DNA of 64,000 nt from Strongylocentrotus droebachiensis (Eukaryota > Echinodermata > Echinoidea > Camarodonta > Strongylocentrotidae), in the NCBI GenBank assembly GCA_035222895.1, contig JAVYIG010000065.1:496001-560000 (forward strand). The letters are read 5' to 3'. Every line of letters begins with the position of its first letter. The stretch's first letter is position 1. Made by a program: the position numbers and the translations under genes. The notes below the pieces were generated by a model. It worked only from the letters and a program-made list of their open reading frames with translations, searched no databases and was not told where the DNA came from. Of this stretch, positions 36,401-48,400 are shown piece by piece.

Positions 36401-39400
36401 GCAATGCCAATACAATATGGCGATATTTCAGAGGGGCAAAAACTTTAGTGACCCCAGTACAGTTGTGGCTACCTTGAGTGTAAATAGCAAATTAATTTAA
36501 TGAGTGAAACACATGAGGATATTGCATTTTTGTAGGGGAGTTTCATACATTGAGGTGCATTTTTTTCACCACGCAGAATAGCAGCGCGAGTCAATGGGCG
36601 ATCAGCGGGCCATGTCACACATGGCTGAAAAGTCAATATTCTAATTCAATAATTAACATATTTCCCACATGCCTATAACAATGAAACTACACAGAATGCT
36701 TGAAATATATGTGAAATAAAAATTCAAAAATATTGTTTAGTTTTTGTTAAATACATTTACAAAAATTGCTATTTCTACCAACTGACTGCTGTTGTGTGTG
36801 TGTGTTCGCGGGGCAGACTGTTTGCACAGGCAGTGTGATCACCCTACTTTAAGCCTGATTAGCACAGGCCTTAAATTAATCGACGGCCATCGACGGCCAG
36901 GCCGTCGATGCCCCTATGACTGGCCGTGGAGCCCTCCCCAAAAAATATAAATTCACGGCCAAAAAGGCCGTGCCCTTTTTTTCAAACTGGCCGTCGTGCC
37001 TTTTTTTCCAACTGGACGTGCCCTTTTTTTTAAATTTGCGCTCATAAAACCACCAATTGCGCCCATAATCATCTAAAACTAGACGGCAAGGCGCAAGTGT
37101 TTTCCGTGAAAATGCGCCCATAAATTATTAGAACAGTAAAAATACACGAATCACGAACAGTTTGCCGCCCACGAGCTCTCTTCTAGCTTCGTATTTAGTG
37201 CTTTAATAAGGCGCAAGTGCCGTGAAAATGCGCCCTTTGTTATTATATGGGCAATGCGCTAGCGCACGTACGTACGTTCATGCGATCGCTTGATATGGTG
37301 CATGCTGTTGACGCACGCACGTACATAGAATTTACGTACAAATCGAAGGCCAGGATCAAGAAAACAAATCGTCAAATGGAGAAATAAACAAGCATTCAAA
37401 TAGTCATTAGAGATCTGTCGAGGTTTGTTCGTAGGTCTAGTTTATTATTTTATCTCAAATAGAATTTAGAATTATCTTATTAATAAGTTAAGAACACCTA
37501 CGATGTTGTCGATCGTAGTTACTCTCATTTTGCCACCAGCCGACCTAGCTTCAAAAAGCTACCCCGCCAGCTTCCCAAGACGAACGTTTCGCGTCCCGGT
37601 AAAATTACGCGCTATCTCCGAGGGTGCATCGGTTTCGCTGGCAAACTTCCAGCCCGACAGCTTCCCACCAAAAGTGGCGAGAGTGTGTGTGCGAGGTATG
37701 ATTTTGGTTTCGTGAACGCAACTGAGCTGAGCGTGTCACTTTCAGCTGTCGAATGTCTAATGACATTTTTACATCTTATTGCATTAGTTAGGCCTATTTA
37801 GACCTTTCTATACAACAGTTAAAAAGATAATTTCTTCAAATTTGCTCCTTCTACTGAGAGTGTGGCGGAAGGTTTGTGTGTGAGGTGCGATTTCGATTTG
37901 GGATACCAGGCCCGGCCCGGTAAACTTGCCAAGTCCTTCTGACTTTCGATGTTTGTGAAATTGACAATTTATTTATTCATTTGCTCATCAATATTTTTAG
38001 TTACTTTAAAATACTGTTTAATGTGCAAGTTTGATGTTCTTAATCAATCTTTCCTGTTCACATTGTTAAGATTAAAAAGTTATTAAATTGATCGTCTATT
38101 CACATTATGAAATTAACATTGTAGACTCTCTTTGAACTTATGATTAGATAAGGGACCTCTCTGTTTTTGGAAAATTGCCCATTGCTCTGGTAAATTCCCG
38201 TGGGCAAGGGGCAACTTAAAAAAAAAATTGCCCCTTGCTCCTGGCTGCTAAATCTAAGGCTTGCGGGCCGCCGCCTTGTTTGTATGTACCGTAGACCTCT
38301 ATACATTCTGTGAAGAAGCTGGTGCTAAAAGTCACGGGAAATTGATCCCGCACAAGTTTCATAAAATACACATGACATCTAACAAAAATAGAATCAATTT
38401 TTTTTGGCCTCATACTCGATGCCCTTTTTGTAAAATATTTTGGCCTCGATGCCCTTTTTGTAAAAATATTTTGGCCTCAATGCCCTTTTTGTAAAAATAT
38501 TTTGGCCTTGGTGCCCTTAAAAATATGAGGTACTCAAGGCCAAACTGGCCTTGCCCTAAAAATGACGAAATTTAAGGCCTGTTAGCATATACGCTGCGGA
38601 CAATCAATCAATCAAATACATTCAATCAATCCTAGTAATACAATCAATCAATCAAATAAATTCAATTAATCCTAGTAATACAATCAATCAATCAAATAAA
38701 TTCAATCACTCCTAGTAAAAGTAATACAATAAATCAATCAAATAAATTCAATCAATCCTAGTAATACAATCAATCAATCAAATAAATTCAATCAATCCTA
38801 TTAAAGTAATACAATCAATCAATCAAATAAATTCAATCAATCCTAGTAATACAATCAATCAATCAATCAATCCTAGTAATACAATCAATCAATCAAATAA
38901 ATTCAATCAATCCTAGTAATACAGTCAATCAATCAAATACATTCACAAATCAATGAAATCCACTGTACAACACAATCAATTACCATATTAATTAATCAAT
39001 TAGCAAGAGCAATCAATTCATCAAATAATGTGATAAAATCATCACATTTGCTGGTGCATCACGCAATTCAATATGATGAAAAATTGAGGTTGGGACATTA
39101 TTTCTGGGCAGGATGGCCCATTAACAGGCCCCCCAAAATGAAATCCTTCTGAATATAATCTGCATTTTGAAGTGAATATTTACTAAGAATCATTAGAAGA
39201 AGTATTTACTATTATTTGGACCAAGATTGATAACTTTAATGAAATATGAACATTAAAAAAATGGATTTATTAATTCTCATATTAAGTTGTAAAAACATAA
39301 TCCAAATCTACTGACCTAAAATGATCTTTGACCTTGACTTTGTGACCTGGAATTTGAGTCATATGATTTGTGATACTTGATAACCCTTGGGTACAAGTTT

Positions 39401-42400
39401 CATGGAATAGGAATGTACACTTTCAAAATTATGATAAAAATTCAAAATCTTAACCTGATGCCATGACAAAGTCTAAGTATGTTGACCGGAAATGACCTTT
39501 GACCTTGACTTTGTGACCTGAAATTCTCCTCACATGATCAGGAATACTTGATAACCATTTAGTCCAAGTTTCATTGAATAAGAACTTATACTTTCAAAAT
39601 TATATTAAAAATTCAAAAACTTAACCTTAGGTTAAGTTGGGAAAAGCGGCGCCTATGTCTCGCTTTTTGCTACGCAGGCGAGACAAAAATGGTACCCTTG
39701 AGGGTTGTATATGAAGAGCTTAATTCCTTCAGATTCTAGAATCTCCAAAACCCTCAATAACATTCATTCAAATGAGTTATTGCAGCCAATTTCTATACAT
39801 ATCCAAAGTTACAAACATAAGGTATGACCGTATTAACAGATTAACTCAATGCAATTCTAAGTATTGGTAATACCTCTTTTGTACAGAATATGGACGGCAA
39901 ATGGTTTAACATGCAATCAATCGATTTCTCCTCTTCTTATCAACTTTAATAAACAGAAAGGTCTTGACGAACGGGGGTGGAATATTAGCTGACCGACACA
40001 AAAGGGTATTGTGCCTGACATTTTAAGAGATACTATCTATTATTAATCAGGTAGTCAGCAACCTGTAGTTGCAAGACAATGATAACAGAAGAGGGCGGAA
40101 TATTTGCGATGGGAGGATAGCATTCAAGGCGAAATATGAATTATGGACAGAAGATATCATCTATTAAATGCTGATCCTAAAAAGGGCAGAGGTTACGGAT
40201 AGGCTGTTGAATCTGCATATCCTACTATTGGTATTGAATACCTTGGCAGATTTTTTCTCTTTGTTTTTTAATGCACAGAGCTTTCATGACTTTCAAGCAT
40301 ATTCTGCACTAATTTTTTAGTTATTTCTTACATTTTATAAAAAAGTGGTATTATAGTATGAATCAAATCTATCTCACCGGTATATATGAGGCATGGCACT
40401 CGAACAAAGTTTTGGAGAAATGAAAAAATAAAATGCTACGGTGCATTTTCCATGACATGGGTAGCAACAAAGAAGACCGCTCGGTGAAGATAAGAAAAGT
40501 GGTCTGGTTGTTTCGGAAAGTTCTACAAATAATATCTTAATGAAATAGACTGCTCAGAGGATAGAAACTTTCAGTCTTCATACACTGTATGGTCTTCCTA
40601 TACAGGTGGTTGATATAGCAGTTTTGACTGTACACACATGAAAGAATAATCTAGACTTTTCGATGTACAGTCAAACCTGCTTTAGTGACCACCTGTCTAC
40701 AAAGGCCACATTTGTTGTGTCCCTTGAAAATGGTTTCTCATTGAATCATGTACTAAAGGAACCTGTCTACAAAGACCACCTGTCTACAAAGGCCACTTTT
40801 TGTGTTTCCCTTGGGTGGTCGCTATAGACAGGTTTGACTGTATTTCTTTTCTCCCCTAAAAAAGCGGGTTCAACTCTGAGATCACTCATTGTGTGACAGG
40901 TATAAAAAATAAAAAAATGTTTTTGGTACCTGTGCTTGATGACTGCCATCTGTCATGTTTTCCTGTGCTGAACAGGGGCGCGTTGAGGGAAGAGTTGGGG
41001 GATACCGACGTGGAGAGCGATGCTGATTCAGAGGCGCTGGAGTCCCAAAGATTCGTGCTGTCCGACTCTGCACCGCTCATCTTACTGTCCGTCAATACCA
41101 ACTCCTTGTTGATATCGTTACGAACATCAGCATAGCTAGGGATGATACAAGAATGATAACTGATCAGGATTGAGATTCATAGTTAGTCAATTTGGACAAA
41201 CAATAACATGAGTGGTGCAGAATCGAGGAGGCGCGATATAGCTCAGCTGGTAGAGCAGTGGTCTCGTAATCCGGCGACCCGGGTTCGAAACCAAGGAGAT
41301 GCGCTAGTGCCCTTTGGTCTCTCGGAGAGGACCTAAAGCCGTTGGTCCTCTGGTTGCTTACTAATTAAAATAACCACTACTAACCTTCACTAAAACTTCA
41401 CTACTATGTGTTAAACATGGGAAAAGTACAAGAGGAAGACACAGACCTAGGCTCTGTTTTGTAAAACTTGATATCGATAACAAGTTACAAGCTACTGTAA
41501 GAAGCTACTGAAATCATGGTACCTGATTGGGTAAGAGCAAATTTGTCATAGAAATTTAGTAATTGTTATAGATAACAAGTTTTATGAAACAGGTCCCCGA
41601 AATGCAAAGCTTGTATTGAGAACACCATGAGCAAATATACATATTTCACTGACGGAACATGATAGTTAATACATGCTTCTTTTTCCAAAGATTATCACAA
41701 AGCATTATACTACACAAAAGTGGAATGTATTCAGCTCGGGCAATCATAAAAGAAGCTTTGGACAAAATGATAACAATCTAAACAATTTCCATTGAGTTGA
41801 TCTCACTTTTGCCTCAATTTGTGTTGTTTCACTTCAAACACAACATAGTGCCTCTCAGAGAAATATTTCAATTAGCATGAATCGTACAGTCTGAGGAAAG
41901 TTCAATGTGCTCATCCTTTTTTATATCCTTCCTCTTCTAATTTTCTTTCCATAAGAATCTTGGGATTGTTTAAAGAAAAAAGAATCAATTAGAAATCCTT
42001 CATAGACAATGTTAAAAGTTAGAGGATGTATAAATTGTGTATGTAATCCCATTCATTATTGTTTTACCAAACAAGTGTTCATGATTGAATGTTGCCACTG
42101 ATGATGTATACATACAGGACTAAACGCAAAACTCCTATAAGAGTCATGTTTGCAAATTCTCATTTTCAATGACAATGGTTATAAAATAAAAAGTGATCGA
42201 TAATTTGAAAACTTCCAAACATGATTTTATTTTGTAAATCTCTGTGTAAAAGACGCACTTTTTTTCCCGCCGAAATTTTTTTCGAAAGTCAGGGGTGCGT
42301 CTTATACACAGGTACAATTTTTTGTTTTTTAATTGTCGATTTAATATGCCCCTTCACTTGCACTGTGCCTGGCAATGTCTCCCAGCTCAGTCATACAAGG

Positions 42401-45400
42401 TGTGTTGATTCACCACTCGGAAACTAGAACAACACTACATGTATGGCCGGATTTCTGTTTGGACTTACCGTAGAGCAAAATTTGTCTGTCATCTTTAGTT
42501 TTAAAAACGACATTGTTACCATTATTTGTGACAAGTTCACAAGCACAATTTTTTTTTTTTGCCCCCAAAATAGGAGTGCGTCTTATACAGGTGCGTCTTA
42601 TACACAGAGTTTAACGGTACAGTTCACAATAAATGTATCTTTCGTGACTTAAAATCAATATCTATTCGTCTGCATGTATTTTTAATTTAAAAAAGTGAAT
42701 TATAAAATAAAATACGAGAAAAAAATTCTTGGATCTTGACTACTTACTTGACTACTTGATGAGTGCACACTATAAACTCTGGCTTGGAATTCCACTGGTT
42801 GTAGGTGATGAAGTAGCGTGTTTGAAGCCATATCCACTCCTGCCCTTTCGTTAGGAACCTGTAATAGCAAGACTTTCCCTCTCCCGTCTGCATCACTGTT
42901 GGGCAAGAACATGGAATGGATAAGACATACATGGAATGGATAAGAAATACATCAGGAGTAATCTCAGATTAAATGTGATCTTGAGATTCAAGTAATGATG
43001 AATATTAAAGGTGTTTCCTGGTAATTATTGAAATAAAATTGATGAAAATGAAAGGTGATTCCTGGTAATAATGGAAATAAAATTGATGAAAATTAAAGGT
43101 GTTTCCTGGTAATAATGGTAATAAAATTGATGAAAATTAAAAGTGATTTTTTACTTATGATAATGACAGAAATTACTTCTTTTAGAAATACTTTGGGAGT
43201 AATCTCAGATTAAATGAGACAGAGATTGGTTCTAATTGAAGGTGGTCCTCAAGTTCTGACAATGCAAATATTACTTTTTTTAATGGTGATCTGAAGTTCT
43301 GCCAGACAATTTGAATAGAAAAATCAAAATATAATATAATCTGAATGAATAACAAAAAAGAAAAAAAAGTGGTCAGTAAAAGTTTCCCCCAAACCAAGCA
43401 TAAAGCATGAAGCAATAGCATTAAATTTCAAGCTTTGTCTATCAAACATCAATCAGTAACAAAGTATGGATTTGCAATCAACTCATCATTTGCTTGTATC
43501 AAGGACACTTAATTCCACAATCTGATTATATCTCCCAAGGGCATATTTTTCTTATACCTGGGCAATATATTCATCACTGGAAATACTTTCTTATTCCCAT
43601 TGCGATGCAGTTCAAGCAAGCATAAAATAACTATGATCGTTCACAACGTATGTATTTAAAAACTACTTGTCCATTTGGCAATTTTTTATGAAATTTTAGA
43701 CTGACCTATTTTTCTGTTTTCAGTCAAAGGTATTTGATATCATGGTACACTGCCCTTTAATTCAGTATATTATATTATTGTAAGTTAACACTGGTGAGAG
43801 GAAAATGATGATGATTGTACAACATTTTTTTTAGGTCTATTATACAAAATTACTTTCCCCCTCAATCTTTTTCTCAAGAGTTGCAACTTGAAGAAAACTA
43901 TCAAAATTAATACATAAACATCTAGCATGGCCTGATTTCCTTGTGAAATTTCGGACTGACCTATTTTTCTGTTTTCAGTCAAAGTTATTTGATATCATGG
44001 TACTCTGCTCTTTAAGTCAGTATATTATATTATTGTAAAGTAATCCCTGGTGAGAGGAAAATGATGATGATTGGACAACATTTATTTTAGGTCTATTATA
44101 TAATATTACTTTCCCCCTCAATTCATCTTTTTCTCAAGAGCTATCAAAATTAATACATAAACATTTAGTATGGCCTGATTTCCTTCTCACTTTTAAACGT
44201 TATATCCCTGAGAAGGGCACAACCTCCCACTATATTCTCGCCCACAATACGAGAATATGCCATGGGCTGGAAAATGATATCAAATCCTTTAAACTTGAAG
44301 AGGTTAACAATATCTGGGGCTCCATCAAGCATGGTGTGGGATGTCTGTGCAGCTTAATGGAGAAACGATAATCGGCTTTTCTTCATGTCTATTTATATTT
44401 ATGTATTTTCTGTATTTATTCTGCGTTCAGACTGGCAGTATATAGCTATGTGAGAATTGTAAAGCTACCGGTATACAATAAATTACTTTTCTTAAAGTCT
44501 GAACATTGTATAAAGGAACGCTGTACAGTGACACGCCTGTATGAGCATCATTTCGAGTGAAAACTTAAAGTATCTAGGCGAAGAAATTTCACATAATCAC
44601 TCAAAATGGGCAAATTATACATGTCCGGATAGCGTAGACCAATATGAAGACACACATTCTGCTCTAAAGTCTTGTAAATATAAATGAAACGCGGTAAGAA
44701 GCTTTTTCCAAGAACCTTCTCAGAACTTCAATTCCTGGCTTGAACATTTTGTTCGCGCAGTAGGCCGATTATGACGTCCCTGGTTGGGCACGATCGCAGT
44801 TCTAGGCCTCAAGCTCGCCTCTCGCACAGCTCGCGTGCGGTATTTTGCATAGCTATACGTATACATTATCCAGATTTTGCATGCTTCATATCCTGACCAG
44901 AAAGTGGAATAACAATCTCTAGAAATCATGTAATTACATATAATATTAAGCAAATTTATGTAATATAATACGAGGGGTGAATCGTGCAATTCGATTTGTC
45001 CAAATACCCTTCCGTTCTGTGTAATTTGCTGAGATGTTTTGTATTTGTTTGGTCATCATGCCTTGGCGTGATAGTGATTGCTGTTGATTATACACGGAGA
45101 CCACGATGAGTGAATCGCGAGCGTCCTTTTGCATTTGTATGATGTCCTGCAGCTGCAGTTCTATTTATGAATGGTGCATATTTGTAATTGATTTTCGCCA
45201 AATATAATCTCACATCTAATCATCTTTGTTTTATTATCCGTGAAATTTGCCAAAAAGCCCCACACATCCCGAAATTTTTTAAAATGTTTCGCCCAGTCAT
45301 GACAGGTCGATCGCCAGTTGAGCGGGGCCGGGGGAGCTGAGCGGCAGCTGGCAACTCAGCCAGCTCGCGCTGATATGCTATCACTTGACCTGCACCAGCA

Positions 45401-48400
45401 TCGACGCCGTCTTCTCCGAATTGTTCTCTTTCTTCCATCTCTCCTACATCCCCATCATCATCATCATCACTATCACTACCAGAACCACTGTTGTGGAGCT
45501 GTGCTCATCAACTTCGAATTCTAAATCGAGTAAAACCTCTGCTTCGAGCTCGGACATTTTGATCAGATGTTTAGCGTTCGAGTGGCGTTTGTATACGTAT
45601 AATGCATGCAGGCGAGAGTTCTGTGAGAGCTTGAGGATCGCACTCTCGCTCATGTGCCCAACCTCCTACGTCACAAATCGTACATCACAATAGCGGGCCG
45701 ATCAAGGGCGGAATAATCGGGTAGTAATTTCACCACTTTTAAAAGCAGATAAGTCAAATCTGTGACAATTTTTGAAAACTAAATATGAACCATTAGAAAG
45801 ATTGTAACATTAACTTTGCAATTATACCAACATTATTAAGGTTAAAAGCCTTTTGAAACCTTCGCTCAGCTTCTTTAATAAGAATCAGGTTCCCCTTCTG
45901 GTCTTAACATCGTACATCGTATTGTCAGAAATCGTATAACTGGGTCAGGCCTATCGTGACTATTCATGAGTGTACACTGGGCCCGTCTTCACTATCTCGA
46001 GATTGCCAAATATCCAGCTATTTGAACTATCCCGATCGCAAACTATCCAGCTAGTTGCGTCTTCATTAGAACGAAGTAGCAAATTAGCTGGATAGTTGGT
46101 CGGGATAATATCCCAAGATATCTCGGTCTAGTTTGCAAAATATCCCACTATTTCCGAACTAGCGGGATAGTTTGCGACCGTCTTCATTAGACCGAAGTAC
46201 GGAGTCAAATATCCTGATCCCATCATGCACCGCTGAGCGGTATAGATCGCATGTGCGCGCGCTAGTACAACTAGTTAACACGGAAAACCGGAAATCGCTG
46301 TGCATGATGGGATCGGGATATTTGTCTCCTTACTTCGGTCTAATGAAGACTGTCGCAAACTATCCCGCTAGTTCGGAAATAGTGGGATATTTTGCAAACT
46401 AGACCGAGATATCTTAAATTAGCTGGATAGTTTCGATCGCGATAGTTCAAATAGCTGGATATTTGGCAATCTCGAGATAGTGCAGACACGCCTATTGAAG
46501 ATTGGCCAGTTATCATGTTGACCTCTCCAAAATTAATGTCTTTTTACAAAGTTATTCTCTAGTCTGTATACTCCTTTCTCTATCTGAAGATTCTTAATAC
46601 AACGATTCTCTATACAAGTTTTGTACAAACTTCATTTAGTTTGAAGAGGCTGTGGATTATCTGTTTATATGTCTTTTATAAATAGCAACTTGATCATCAT
46701 AAAGACCCTTTTATTTTTAAGTGGTTTTATTTTGATAACCTCCTACCTAATCACTGTCATGAGCTTTAAGCTTCCAAATGACAGAAATGACGTCAAACAA
46801 AATGAAATTATAGTTAGGTTCACACAATAGCCTGTTATCAAACTTTTCTAGATCGTGATTTTGACCTTCAAAGTTATCTAAGGGATCGTGCATACCCCCC
46901 TGTTACGAAGCTTCAAGTTTACTCAGTGTAAAACACTATGAGTGATGTTATACGGTAAGCGTGGCAACTACAAGCACTTGGTTATTACCCAAATTTCTTG
47001 TCCTATTTGTTTTTGGTATTTATTATTGTACACATTTTGTCACATCCTGACAGTATTTTTGGGAAGTTACATTGGAGCATTGGACCAAGTTCATTCATTT
47101 GACCTGTAATAATGGAGCTCCAGCGGCAACTAAAATTTTAGTTACTAACGTTACAAAAAAAAGACCTGTAACATCAAGGCTAATCTTTGATCGGATAATT
47201 TACACCTAATAGGCAAAGTTAGATAAAATTATATTTCTTCTGTTATGTTCTAGGCTTTATCTTTTGTTTTGGTATGAATGTCTATCATTTGACCATTTAG
47301 CAACGTTACAAGTTAGTAATGTACCATCTTGGAATATCATGAAATAATAGGATTTTAACATCTCTTTACTGAGCTTTTTCAGTGTGTCAATGTCTAGATA
47401 TACAGTTTATAATGTAATTCATTGACTTGGTGCAATATAAAATGTTAATGTATCCTACCACTCAGATATTATACATATTTTTTTTGTTGCGTGGTCCCAA
47501 TAAGAACATTTCTATGAAAACCAAAATCTATTTAGTTCTTCTCTTCAGGTGAGTGTTGGACAATGAACAATTTGAAGGAAGAATAGAGGCTACAGAAACC
47601 TGGTTCTTGAGAAGGATTATGAATACATCAAGGATATAAAGAAGATAACAAATGAAGAAGTGTTCAGAAAAGCAAGAGTAATACCACCACTCATCAACAC
47701 AATTAGAAAGAGGCAATGCAGTTTGTTGGTCACATAATTATACAGAAAGGATAATCTAGAAGAAAAAAATATATATTAACAGGGATGATTGCTAGCAAGA
47801 GAAACAGGGGGAGGCAATGCCTCACATATTTGCAGAGCCTGAACAAATGTGCAACTAAAATTGAAATCAGCGATACCACCTCTTTAAGAACAGCAGATAA
47901 TAGACAGAAATGAAGGGCCATTATCACTGATGTTTATGAAGGGGGGAACACAAGGTAGAAAATGCTACCATTATGTAATAGACGAATAATCTCAGTTTCA
48001 ACTATTTTGGCATAAAAGATGGAAGAAATACTGATTTTGGAATTGTTTTTCATGTCTAATAATTTATGGAATTGTCCTGATAGCTTGTTTAGGTTGAGTT
48101 TAGGTTGAGATCAGATGAAAGGGCAAGGGAAAAACATAGTTTGAATGCTCATCATGCTAATTCCACAGTTCTTTGTAAGGTACGAGACAGAGAAAACATC
48201 AATCAGTTGTGCGTGCCCTAGTTATAATGATGAGATGGAGAATGAAGCAAACTATGGCTTCACAAACAGACAACACTGTTGTATGAAGGAAGGCAGACGG
48301 TGATGAAGGATGGGGGGATTCAATGTAAATCTCAAGAAAAACACATTACTTAAAGCCTGTTCATATAAGCCATGGTAAACGGCTTATGACAATAGATCAT

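Larger units (their letters stand above)
35263..38604. mobile_element. Possible 3.3-kb insertion inside a CAATC array
   Basis: The block begins CCGCAGCGCATGATAATTCG and ends GTTAGCATATACGCTGCGG, giving an 8-bp inverted end CCGCAGCG and a weakly matching continuation. On both sides lies CAATC-type repeat. Inside are AT-rich sequence (35300-36800), two keyword cassettes (36868 and 38145), and a CpG-rich 37140-37900 part with an open stretch at 37503-37715 of no known domain. The boundaries are a hypothesis; the short ends alone are weak evidence. Confidence 0.4.

Noticed and set aside
41231-41300. Possible tRNA gene
   Set aside because: The anticodon stem does not pair and a SINE body follows.
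46172-46402. 76-codon open stretch on the plus strand
   Set aside because: It lies entirely in the fold-back element at 45980-46492.
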